A stretch of DNA of 5,591 nucleotides, taken from assembly GCA_030837265.1 (NCBI GenBank), contig JAUPKV010000671.1, positions 1 through 5,591 of the forward strand. The letters run 5' to 3'. The notes below the pieces were generated by a model. The model ran no database searches. It saw only the letters and a list, made by a program, of their open reading frames with translations, and was not told the origin of the DNA. The position numbers and the translations under genes are program-made. This document shows, piece by piece, positions 1 to 5,591 of the stretch (positions are counted from its first letter, which is position 1; each line of letters begins with the position of its first letter). This DNA comes from Methanobacteriota archaeon. Lineage in GTDB: Archaea > Halobacteriota > Methanosarcinia > Methanosarcinales > Methanosarcinaceae.

Positions 1-210
1 ATTCATAAGTCCTATATTCAGGGTAGCAGTGTCTCCCCTGGAGTATTCGTTATCTCCAATCAGAGTGGCTTTTAAATCTGGCCCTCCGTAAACGGTGTAG
101 AAATTGTTACCAAAATCAAAATTTTTTGGTAATTCTGCCTGTACAGGCATTGCTGCTATCAATAAAATAAGAAGAATTGCTATCGCAGAAATACTTCCTT
201 TTTTAATCAT
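1..210 (-). CDS. COG1361-type (S-layer-like) secreted protein, N-terminal part only
   Basis: The first 70 codons are present and the rest lies beyond the left edge. ATG at 210-208 follows an AGGTGA ribosome site (221-216) with a 5-base spacer. Residues 1-25 form a signal peptide: MIKK, a hydrophobic core (AIAILLILLIAAM), then VQA as probable cleavage site. The mature N-terminus carries YGGPDLKATLIGDNEYSRGD (41-60), which aligns without gaps to residues 55-74 of the gene just upstream. Over 30 aligned positions I count about 16 identities, so the two are paralogues sharing the N-terminal domain typical of archaeal COG1361 exoproteins. The ATG lies inside the last codons of the upstream gene (8-base overlap), so translation is probably coupled. 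It is inferred to be an extracellular, membrane-associated partner of the RND transporter. Whether it has a C-terminal anchor cannot be seen. Confidence 0.85.
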   Translation of the reverse strand, partial: MIKKGSISAIAILLILLIAAMPVQAELPKNFDFGNNFYTVYGGPDLKATLIGDNEYSRGDTATLNIGLMN

Positions 211-1342
211 TCACATCACCTGATTCATTCTCACTGTATTTTTTCCTGTTGCGGAGCACCTTTACAATCTGATAAATAACAACAAGAGCTAGTAATATAC
301 CCACTATCATGGTTGTGCTGAATTTGGATTCTGTCTGCTCCATTGGCATATTCACTTTCATATTCTCGGAAAATTTGGTTTTACCTTTATTGTCAATATA
401 TCTTACTTCACTGTCAATACCGTAGCTTTTAACCACTGCATCGGATTCAGTTGTAATTTTAAATGATACCGCTTGGCTTTCTCCTGGGTCTATTGTCCCG
501 AGTCTGACAGCCGATTTAGTGGTACTCAGAGGTTTCATGACGACAATCTTAGCTTGGGCATCTTGAGCTGGAGCTTCACCGCGATTTGTATAAGTAACGT
601 TAATCAAACTTGTTGAACCCTGTTTAAGACTGCCCGAGATATTACTTATCTCAAACCTCGGCTCTTTTTTAATAAGGATGTGTAGAGGAAGGGTAATGTT
701 TTGTGTTGCGTATTCCCGTGTAAACGCCAGAGTATCAGAAGCGAGTCCAATATCTACAGCGTTTGCAGTCTCCGTACGGACATTGCTCTGGTACTGATAA
801 GTTATCGGAAGTTTGAGTTCATACTCGCCTTCAGGAGTATTGTCGTCAATACGTATGGTGAACTTAATGGGTTGAATATATCCAGTTTTAAGTTCGTCTA
901 CTGTCTGAGGAGTAGTTGTGGGTTCGATATGGATGTAATCAGATCCTGAGATCAGGTTTGCTTTGATGCCTTTAGCCGTTGTACAATCCTGCTCTGCGCT
1001 CATCTCTGCTAAAGCAATGGACTCTTCTTTAGAATCCGGAATAAGATGCTGGTTTACATTCAGTCGCTTCATACCCTCAAGAACACCTTTGTTTACAAGC
1101 ATTATCTGAAGGTCTGCAACTTCTCCTCTTTTGAATTCCATATCTCCTATTAAGGAGGCTTGAATGGTTGGCTCTCCATAACTCCTGTAATAGTCTACTG
1201 TGTACCCATTGCCCGGGATCAGGAGGTCTCCTGGATCGCAAAAAGCCGGAGACACGGTTATCAAGAGAAACGAGAGGAGAATCGCAATTGAAACAAATGC
1301 TGGTACTAGTTTCTTTGACGTGTAATTATGGGGTTTATTCAT
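203..1342 (-). CDS. COG1361-type (S-layer-like) membrane-anchored exoprotein
   Basis: A protein of 379 residues. A signal peptide covers about 1-35 (KK, then hydrophobic 13-30, ending SPAFC before DPGD). Cys35 does not sit in a good lipobox, so I read it as ordinary secretion. The ectodomain starts with the motif YGEPTIQASLIGD (55-67), shared with the next gene. It continues through a beta-rich region with PEGEYELKLP (170-179) and a CARDB/Ig-like part (about 228-335) with the family's typical PGES and YIDNKG turns. A single transmembrane helix (344-362) and a basic tail (KVLRNRKK) anchor it with the ectodomain outside. N-glycosylation sequons occur at N215, N234 and N248. The start is fixed by an ATGA overlap with the transporter stop (1342-1339). 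No strong SD is visible, so coupled re-initiation is likely. Family membership is confident. The role, perhaps an extracellular adaptor or substrate-binding partner of the RND pump, is inferred from gene order. Confidence 0.9.
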   Translation of the reverse strand: MNKPHNYTSKKLVPAFVSIAILLSFLLITVSPAFCDPGDLLIPGNGYTVDYYRSYGEPTIQASLIGDMEFKRGEVADLQIMLVNKGVLEGMKRLNVNQHLIPDSKEESIALAEMSAEQDCTTAKGIKANLISGSDYIHIEPTTTPQTVDELKTGYIQPIKFTIRIDDNTPEGEYELKLPITYQYQSNVRTETANAVDIGLASDTLAFTREYATQNITLPLHILIKKEPRFEISNISGSLKQGSTSLINVTYTNRGEAPAQDAQAKIVVMKPLSTTKSAVRLGTIDPGESQAVSFKITTESDAVVKSYGIDSEVRYIDNKGKTKFSENMKVNMPMEQTESKFSTTMIVGILLALVVIYQIVKVLRNRKKYSENESGDVND

Positions 1343-3684
1343 TGGATATCGGCCCCCGAGATGTTTTTAGTTTCTTTATGCAATGCCTGTCTTTTCTTAT
1401 CTCGCCATGAGTCAAGTAATATGATTAGAGGTGGGAATACTGTGAAAGTTGCAACTAAGACAAGTAGAATATCAATAACTGTCACTGTTCCAAAGTCACT
1501 GATAATTGGGAAAGGAGATTTAATCAAAGCTGCAAATCCGAAAACAACAGTAGCCCCTGAAGCAATAAGTGCAGCTCCGATACTTGCGGCTGTCTTATGT
1601 ATAGCTTCAAGAGGGCTGGATCCTTCGTCTTTTTCTTCAAAATATCTTTCCATCATGAGGATTGAGTATTCACATCCAATTCCAAGAATTAATGCTCCCA
1701 GGGTAGCGGTCATGGGAGTGTAATCAAGGTGCATGTAAGTCATTACCAACCCGGACCAACCAGTTACCATAAACATTGGAATAATTGGAACAAGAGCCTT
1801 TATCCAATCTCTGTAGATTAGTAATAGACCGCCCAACACTAGGAAGAGCCCAATATATGTCATTTGAATCCTTCCGCTTGTAAGAGCGCCTATGACCTCT
1901 GTATAAACAAATGTGTGGCCGGTAACAGTTACAGTAGTAGCTGGAGGAACTTGCATCCACTGAATATCTTGTTTTATATTATTGGTCAAGTCCTGAATTC
2001 CGGTCATTTTTATTTCTTTTTGGGCATTCCCAATGTTTAAAGTTAAAAGAAGTATGTTCTTTCCATACACATATTGTGATTTTTGAGATTCCGGAATTTG
2101 TGCATAGATAGCCTCAATCTTATCACGGTCATCAGGAATTGTGCCACCATTGAATTGTTTTACAAGGGTTACAATACTTGAAGCGCTGTCGATGTGATCT
2201 CTTTGAGTCTCATGTTCGCTGAATTTGTCTATCCATTTTAGGATGCTAGGGTCAGCATTATCGTTAACCTTTATAATAAGATTAATTTGATCGGTTCCAC
2301 CTATAATGTCTTTGAGATGGTTTAGATTTAGAAGAGCAGGCATTTCCTGGGGAACAAAACTATATACATCAGTTTGGATACCAACTGACTCGTCAGCATG
2401 TAGACCTCCAATGCAAAGTAGAGTTGCAATTCCTATAACGACTACGTTATATCTTATTGTAAAATCGGTGAGCTTTCTGAGGAAATCTCCAATAAATCGG
2501 GCTTTTGGCTTCTTGGAAGATATTTTTTCTACAGGTGTTTTTTGAGGTATTAATTTGCCTTTAAGTTTCTTTAGTATTCCTTTTTCCGCTATGCTGTCAA
2601 AGAGAGAAACAGTTATTACACCGACAAAGAGAGCTGCTAAGTAGCACATTACTATACCAATTAAGAGAAGTTTCCCAAAATCCTGGACCATTGGAACTGT
2701 AGATGTAAACAAAGAAATAAAACCAAGGCCAGTCATAGTAAGAGCTGTGAGTACAGCAGGCCCCGTGAATTTTATCGTTCGTATAATAGCTTTGGATTTG
2801 TTCCCTTCCTTATGTAATTCTTCCTCAATCCTGTTATGAAACTGAATAGCATAATCGATGCCAAGTCCTATCAATACTGGAAATGCCGCCATTGAAACCA
2901 TGGAGAGTGGAATTCCCAGAAAGCCCATGGCCCCGAAAGTATATAATACGCCTAACAAAACGATGGGTAACGGCAACCATCTCCAGCGAACGTGCCCGAA
3001 AACAAAGCTTAACACGATGAGCATAAAGAAGGCAGCAAGCCCGAGTAAGGGGATCATACTTGAACTCATCTGAGTGTTCATTGCGATGTCAAAGGCCGGA
3101 TCGCCTGTTACTTTGATGTTGTATGAAGGAGGGAAATTAGAAAGTTTCACAGCTTCTTCAGTGGCTTTCAATATTTCGTTTTGCTTGTCTGTTGTTGTAG
3201 ACCCGGTCATTGATATATAAAACACCATGTGGGTACTGTCAGGAACTAGTTGTTTGAATACACTGGGGTTTCCGTCAATTATTGCCTTGACATCCGCATC
3301 AGTATCCGGAATACCGGATCTACCGGTCATTTTATAGTATATTTGTTTTATGACAGAAGCAGGACTTGCAGTCTCTTCAATCCCGTCAATAGACTCAAGC
3401 TGGTGTTCAAGCCGATCCGCTGCCTGCATTAACTCTGCGGATCTTACGTCATTTCCTTCTATCATCACCACGATAGATCGAGTTTGAAATAAGCTTGCAT
3501 AGAGGTGATCGTAGTCCTGGTACAGCCGTGAATCTTTCTCTACAAAAGTATCCGTCCCTGATTTCATATATATTTTCTGTGTACCCTGGATTGATAACAA
3601 GATGAGAAGGAAAAACACCATAAGTATGGTCATGCGGTTGTTTTGGATAAATACTCCAAGTTTTTCAAAAAAGGTCTTAATGAT
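1339..3684 (-). CDS. MMPL/HAE3-family RND transporter (hydrophobe/amphiphile exporter)
   Basis: An integral membrane protein of about 781 residues if read from the ATC at 3684. It has the classic duplicated RND plan: TM1 (18-34), large outward porter domain (about 37-205), TM2-6 (207-359), basic cytoplasmic linker (366-397), TM7 (412-428), second porter domain (429-605), TM8-12 (606-757). TM4 carries GLGIDYAIQF with Asp277, and TM10 carries GIGCEYSILM with Glu672. These are the acidic positions expected to drive proton-coupled transport in RND proteins. Size and layout fit the largely archaeal HAE3 group (MMPL/SSD-type domains). The substrate is not readable; lipids or hydrophobic compounds are known for relatives. 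The first ATG (3633) has no SD and would delete the segment KTFFEKLGVFIQNNR. A perfect AGGAGG (3695-3690) instead points to ATC (3684) or ATT (3681). An in-frame TAG (3696-3694) bars any earlier start. The gene lies between marR and the exoproteins. Family call is high confidence, exact start moderate. Confidence 0.93.
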   Translation of the reverse strand: MIKTFFEKLGVFIQNNRMTILMVFFLLILLSIQGTQKIYMKSGTDTFVEKDSRLYQDYDHLYASLFQTRSIVVMIEGNDVRSAELMQAADRLEHQLESIDGIEETASPASVIKQIYYKMTGRSGIPDTDADVKAIIDGNPSVFKQLVPDSTHMVFYISMTGSTTTDKQNEILKATEEAVKLSNFPPSYNIKVTGDPAFDIAMNTQMSSSMIPLLGLAAFFMLIVLSFVFGHVRWRWLPLPIVLLGVLYTFGAMGFLGIPLSMVSMAAFPVLIGLGIDYAIQFHNRIEEELHKEGNKSKAIIRTIKFTGPAVLTALTMTGLGFISLFTSTVPMVQDFGKLLLIGIVMCYLAALFVGVITVSLFDSIAEKGILKKLKGKLIPQKTPVEKISSKKPKARFIGDFLRKLTDFTIRYNVVVIGIATLLCIGGLHADESVGIQTDVYSFVPQEMPALLNLNHLKDIIGGTDQINLIIKVNDNADPSILKWIDKFSEHETQRDHIDSASSIVTLVKQFNGGTIPDDRDKIEAIYAQIPESQKSQYVYGKNILLLTLNIGNAQKEIKMTGIQDLTNNIKQDIQWMQVPPATTVTVTGHTFVYTEVIGALTSGRIQMTYIGLFLVLGGLLLIYRDWIKALVPIIPMFMVTGWSGLVMTYMHLDYTPMTATLGALILGIGCEYSILMMERYFEEKDEGSSPLEAIHKTAASIGAALIASGATVVFGFAALIKSPFPIISDFGTVTVIDILLVLVATFTVFPPLIILLDSWRDKKRQALHKETKNISGADIQ

Positions 3685-3689
3685 GAATT

Positions 3690-3695
3690 CCTCCT
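3690..3695 (-). promoter_or_regulatory. Strong SD of the RND gene, pointing to a non-ATG start
   Basis: AGGAGG on the minus strand is fully complementary to the usual archaeal 16S 3' end. It stands 5 bases before ATC (3684-3682) and 8 bases before ATT (3681-3679). No ATG, GTG or TTG occurs in frame between the upstream TAG and ATG 3633. This site therefore decides the start: an ATC or ATT initiator, unless a base is wrong in the sequence. Confidence 0.8.
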
Positions 3696-3717
3696 ATTAA
3701 TTTTTTGAATTAAGGAG
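3691..3717 (-). promoter_or_regulatory. Possible SD-sequestering hairpin in the RND leader
   Basis: In the minus-strand transcript CTCC (3717-3714) can pair with GGAG (3694-3691), which is the core of the transporter's SD. TTAATT (3713-3708) pairs with AATTAA (3702-3697). The loop is CAAAA (3707-3703) and there is a 2-base bulge (3696-3695). This gives 10 base pairs, mostly A-U, that would mask the ribosome site when folded. The pairing is seen in the sequence. A regulatory role is inferred, and the stem may be marginally stable. Confidence 0.4.
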
Positions 3718-3720
3718 CAT
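3697..3720 (-). CDS. Possible leader ORF MLLNSKN upstream of the RND gene
   Basis: ATG (3720-3718) opens a seven-codon frame ending in TAA (3699-3697), followed by TAG. It is preceded by GGGG (3730-3727) with a 6-base spacer, an acceptable but imperfect SD. The frame runs through the hairpin that masks the transporter SD and stops two bases before AGGAGG. Translating it would open the stem and place a terminating ribosome next to the transporter start. It is in the same frame as the transporter but separated by the tandem stops. A frame this short can arise by chance, and no codon bias pointing to an attenuator is visible beyond two Leu codons. Confidence 0.22.
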   Translation of the reverse strand: MLLNSKN

Positions 3721-3725
3721 TTAAT

Positions 3726-3747
3726 TCCCCTTCCTGATTATTGGGGA
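3726..3747 (-). repeat. Short GC inverted repeat between marR and the RND gene
   Basis: TCCCC and GGGGA form perfect 5-bp arms around a 12-base loop. On the minus-strand transcript the 3' arm is the GGGG that could serve as SD for the leader ORF, so this could be a second, upstream switch. In the plus direction it is followed by seven T residues (3748-3754), but no plus-strand gene ends here. No T tract follows it on the minus strand, so it does not look like a terminator for marR. Confidence 0.3.
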
Positions 3748-3775
3748 TTTTTTTAGCATTGATTTTCACCTGGGA

Positions 3776-4243
3776 TCAAACATTTCCGCTGGCTTCAATC
3801 TTCCTTAAAATCCTGGTCATTGTTTCGAGGCTCTTAATAAAATCATCGAGTTCCTCTTCGTTAATATACTCTAGGAGTTCATCAGCCATTTCAGCGGTTA
3901 TTGTGTTTAAATTATTATAACATTTCAAGCCTTTACTTGTCAGGGAAACAAGCACTTTTCTTCGGTCTCCAGGATCATTTTTGCGATATACTATCCCCTT
4001 TTTCTCCAGATCATCGACCAAATGGGTGAGACTACTTTTATCCATCCCAGTGTACTTTCCGATGGTTGAAGGCATCATTTCACCTTCCACTCCTATTATT
4101 TTGATCACCATAGGTTGGTTTTTACTCAAGTTTTTTAACTTGCCAGAAATTCTTTTTTGAAATGCTCTCTCAAAAATTCTATTATTAAGAGAATCGTTTT
4201 CCATTAACAGAAAGATTATTTTGTTTAACTTTGCTTCATCCAT
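3776..4243 (-). CDS. MarR-family winged-helix transcriptional regulator
   Basis: A protein of 155 residues, usual for the family. Helical dimerisation segments flank a central winged helix (about 40-105). The recognition helix region is TGMDKSSLTHLVDDLEKKG (65-83). The wing carries the family signature DPGDRRKVLVSLTSKG (90-105), with the conserved Asp and double Arg that contact DNA. The C-terminal helices (about 115-150) complete the dimer. The single cysteine (C108) is not at the N-terminal position used by OhrR-type peroxide sensors, so there is no specific sign of redox sensing. The start is secure: an in-frame TAA immediately precedes ATG 4243, although only a weak GGAAA precedes it. The gene stands first, about 90 bases ahead of the RND transporter, with no clear promoter between them. 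The usual MarR logic applies: repression of its own operon, relieved by a small ligand. That logic is inferred; the fold is confident. Confidence 0.93.
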   Translation of the reverse strand: MDEAKLNKIIFLLMENDSLNNRIFERAFQKRISGKLKNLSKNQPMVIKIIGVEGEMMPSTIGKYTGMDKSSLTHLVDDLEKKGIVYRKNDPGDRRKVLVSLTSKGLKCYNNLNTITAEMADELLEYINEEELDDFIKSLETMTRILRKIEASGNV

Positions 4244-4326
4244 TTATTTCCACTATCCATTTGAATCCCATTTTTTCGGATAAGTCTGTTTTCAGGCTAA
4301 TTATTTTAGGTAAACAATGATATTAG

Positions 4327-4353
4327 TTGAATTTTAATCAATATGAAATTCAA
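4327..4353. promoter_or_regulatory. Candidate MarR operator (inverted repeat upstream of marR)
   Basis: TTGAATTT (4327-4334) and AAATTCAA (4346-4353) are perfect 8-bp inverted arms around an 11-base spacer. A weaker copy of the left arm motif, inverted, occurs just beyond (GTTGAA on the minus strand near 4369). The repeat is 84-110 bases upstream of the marR start, just downstream of the TATA candidates, where a repressor would block transcription. MarR proteins typically bind such palindromes in their own promoters. The AT-rich setting makes chance dyads more likely. Confidence 0.4.
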
Positions 4354-4386
4354 TAGTTTAATTTTCAACCATATATCAGCCTTTAA

Positions 4387-4396
4387 TATATTTAAA
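4387..4396 (-). promoter_or_regulatory. Candidate TATA box for the marR operon
   Basis: TTTAAATATA on the minus strand resembles the archaeal TATA box. Transcription would start about 25 bases downstream, near 4360-4365, leaving a leader of about 120 bases and placing the inverted repeat (4327-4353) just after the start. Alternatives are TATATAAAA (4435-4427) and the ATATAT at about 4377-4372, both on the minus strand. The choice among them is uncertain. Confidence 0.35.
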
Positions 4397-4769
4397 CTTA
4401 ACGATCTAAAGGAAATGACTTGAATGTTTTTATATAGTTGAGTAACTCCCAGTCTGGATAAAGCAAAATCCATGAGAATATTGACTTAAGTAAATCATGA
4501 TATTTTGTCTAAAAAACACCGTCTTTGATAGAACTATTTTAGTAAATACTTCTGATTCGATCATATAATTCATCGGTTTTCTTTCTGATTTCATTTTTAC
4601 CCCATCCCTTTTGCTATTTTGCTAATTTTCCATATACTCCACAATCCCTCATGAATGATAGATCTCAATAGAAATAATTCATTTTCTTACGCTGTGCTTT
4701 AATTAATGTTATATTAGCTCTGATTGAATTTAGTCGTGAACGCTAGAATATCCGCTGTTAAGGAATTAA

Positions 4770-4777
4770 TTTATATA
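4770..4777 (+). promoter_or_regulatory. Upstream TATA box candidate toward leuC/hacA
   Basis: A perfect TTTATATA preceded by a purine-rich AAGGAATTAA that could serve as BRE. A start near 4800 would give a leader of roughly 170 bases to the TTG. It may be an alternative to the nearer box at 4856. Confidence 0.3.
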
Positions 4778-4855
4778 ATTTAAATATATATCTTCAACAC
4801 TATAATAGTTCTTTATTTGAAAATCAGAAATCTATTGAAGTCGATGAGATAATTT

Positions 4856-4863
4856 TTTATATA
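4856..4863 (+). promoter_or_regulatory. Probable TATA box of leuC/hacA
   Basis: TTTATATA within a T6 and alternating AT run (4853-4866). The expected start is near 4882-4886, giving a leader of about 90 bases, in keeping with the long leaders common in Methanosarcina. Within that leader are two small dyads: AATTCA/TGAATT (4887-4892 and 4899-4904), and TTCAG/CTGAA (4903-4907 and 4911-4915). Confidence 0.45.
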
Positions 4864-4959
4864 TATTACATTTGGATATTAGATACAATTCAATATAGTG
4901 AATTCAGAATCTGAAATTCTTCCTTTTATTCTTTGTTCGTTATTATTTCATCATTGGAC

Positions 4960-4965
4960 AGGAGG
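4960..4965 (+). promoter_or_regulatory. Ribosome binding site of leuC/hacA
   Basis: AGGAGG followed by T, seven bases before TTG 4973. This strong site selects the TTG as start. There is no ATG in frame nearby upstream, and the next in-frame ATG is at codon 31, inside the conserved N-terminal domain. Confidence 0.8.
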
Positions 4966-4972
4966 TTTACCT

Positions 4973-5591
4973 TTGGGAACAATTAGTGAGAAGATCTTTT
5001 CTCGGGCATCGGGAAAGGATGCAAAGGCTAATGACTTTGTACTTGCGGATGTAGATTATGCGATGGCACATGACGGCACTTCAGTGCTTGCAGTAAACGC
5101 TTTTAAAGAGATGGGAATGGAAAAGGTCTGGGACCCATCAAAAATCATAATTCCTTTCGATCATATTGCACCTGCGAACAACGAGACTTCAGCTACCTTG
5201 CAGAAAGAGATCAGGGAATGGGTAAAAGAGCAGGGCATTCCGAACTTTTATGAGGTAGGAGAAGGAATCTGCCACCAAGTGCTTCCTGAAAATGGCTTTG
5301 CTCTTCCCGGAAAACTGGTTGTTGGAGCTGATTCGCATTCCTGCACTTATGGAGCTTTCGGGGCTTTTGCTACGGGAGTCGGGGCTACTGATATGGCTGA
5401 GATCTTCGCAACAGGTAAGCTCTGGTTTAGGGTACCTGAGAGTCTCAGGATAACCGTTGAAGGCAGACTTGGAGATGGGGTTTATGCAAAAGACCTAACT
5501 CTTTACCTAATAGGAAAGACCGGAATCGACGGTGCCACCTATAAAGCTGTCGAATTTTATGGACAGACAATTCGAGAGCTTTCTGTTTCTG
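4973..5591 (+). CDS. leuC: 3-isopropylmalate dehydratase / homoaconitase large subunit, N-terminal half
   Basis: The first 206 codons are present; a full family member is about 420 residues, so the 3' half is off the window. It belongs to the aconitase superfamily of [4Fe-4S] hydro-lyases. Visible family motifs are MAHDGT (31-36), FDH with the Asp63-His64 pair, [11 protein letters not shown] (96-106), [17 protein letters not shown] (119-135) with the Asp-Ser-His catalytic motif, and [11 protein letters not shown] (146-156). The three cluster-binding cysteines lie in the missing part. The enzyme isomerises 2-isopropylmalate in leucine synthesis, or homocitrate and longer homologues in coenzyme B synthesis (HacA). 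Methanogens have both, and specificity sits mainly in the small subunit, so the large subunit alone does not decide. By memory the sequence looks closer to the M. jannaschii IPMI-type subunit, hence the symbol, which remains tentative. TTG start. It is transcribed away from the marR cluster. Confidence 0.92.
   Translation, partial: MGTISEKIFSRASGKDAKANDFVLADVDYAMAHDGTSVLAVNAFKEMGMEKVWDPSKIIIPFDHIAPANNETSATLQKEIREWVKEQGIPNFYEVGEGICHQVLPENGFALPGKLVVGADSHSCTYGAFGAFATGVGATDMAEIFATGKLWFRVPESLRITVEGRLGDGVYAKDLTLYLIGKTGIDGATYKAVEFYGQTIRELSVS

Larger units (their letters stand above)
4244..4972. other. Long AT-rich divergent intergenic region, no convincing gene
   Basis: These 729 bases separate the diverging marR and leuC/hacA genes. 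They are clearly richer in A and T than the coding DNA and are full of stops in most frames. I see no tRNA, rRNA, CRISPR, insertion sequence or long repeat. The stretch holds three perfect TTTATATA matches on the plus strand (4429-4436, 4770-4777, 4856-4863), a marR-side TATA candidate, and an inverted repeat near marR. One minus-strand frame of 54 codons (4594-4430, starting MKSERKPMNY) follows a GGGG at 5 bases. It has no recognisable domain and is of a length expected by chance in such DNA. The region is longer than two promoters need, so an unseen small RNA is possible. Confidence 0.6.

Noticed and set aside
1238..1240. Cys35 of the first exoprotein as a lipoprotein attachment site
   Set aside because: The preceding residues (SPAF) do not match a lipobox, and the protein already has a C-terminal membrane helix as anchor.
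1328..1723. Open frame of 131 codons on the plus strand
   Set aside because: It lies entirely antisense to the well-supported transporter and exoprotein genes and has no SD or recognisable domain, so it is a shadow frame.
3694..3696. In-frame TAG ahead of the transporter as a possible pyrrolysine codon joining the leader ORF to the transporter
   Set aside because: A TAA (3699-3697) directly precedes the TAG in the same frame and would stop translation, and the TAG overlaps the SD region, so a read-through fusion is not supported.
3726..3754. Hairpin followed by T7 on the plus strand, resembling an intrinsic terminator
   Set aside because: No plus-strand gene ends nearby. For the minus-strand genes the order is reversed (A7 before the stem), so it would not terminate marR transcription.
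4900..4919. Imperfect hairpin GAATTCAG/CTGAAATTC in the leuC/hacA leader as a riboswitch or attenuator
   Set aside because: It is a short AT-rich stem of 8 pairs with a bulge and a 3-base loop. No leucine-rich leader peptide or known aptamer pattern is visible, and it fits chance in this composition.

Overview
The window looks like chromosomal DNA of a methanogenic archaeon, most likely Methanosarcina or a close relative. Four things point there: an archaeal-type 3-isopropylmalate dehydratase/homoaconitase large subunit, a largely archaeal HAE3-type RND transporter, two tandem COG1361-type (S-layer-like) exoproteins, and TTTATATA-type TATA boxes in a long AT-rich intergenic region. Species cannot be decided from the sequence alone.

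Minus strand, 4243 down to 1: a compact cluster read as one probable operon. It runs MarR-family regulator (4243-3776), a gap of about 90 bases with a structured leader, a 12-TM MMPL/HAE3 RND transporter (about 3684-1339), a membrane-anchored COG1361-type exoprotein (1342-203, ATGA overlap with the transporter), and a second, paralogous exoprotein cut by the window edge (210-1, 8-base overlap). Overlapping ends, same strand and no visible TATA box in the 90-base gap suggest co-transcription and translational coupling. The inferred unit is a regulated export or transport system in which outward-facing Ig-like exoproteins partner with an RND pump in a single-membrane cell.

The most unusual part is the transporter's 5' end. 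A perfect AGGAGG (3695-3690) precedes conserved-looking N-terminal codons, but the codon at the right distance is ATC (then ATT), not ATG, GTG or TTG. An in-frame stop lies immediately upstream, and the first ATG (3633) has no ribosome binding site and would remove a positively charged N-terminal segment. The same AGGAGG can pair into a hairpin that spans a possible seven-codon leader ORF (3720-3697), which has its own SD-like GGGG.

From 4244 to 4972 there is a 729-base AT-rich divergent intergenic region with no convincing gene. It holds candidate TATA boxes for both directions and a perfect 8-bp inverted repeat upstream of marR that could be an operator. Plus strand, 4973 to the right edge: the N-terminal 206 codons of the LeuC/HacA-family large subunit, with a TTG start behind a strong SD. 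It is a biosynthetic housekeeping gene with no evident link to the transporter cluster.
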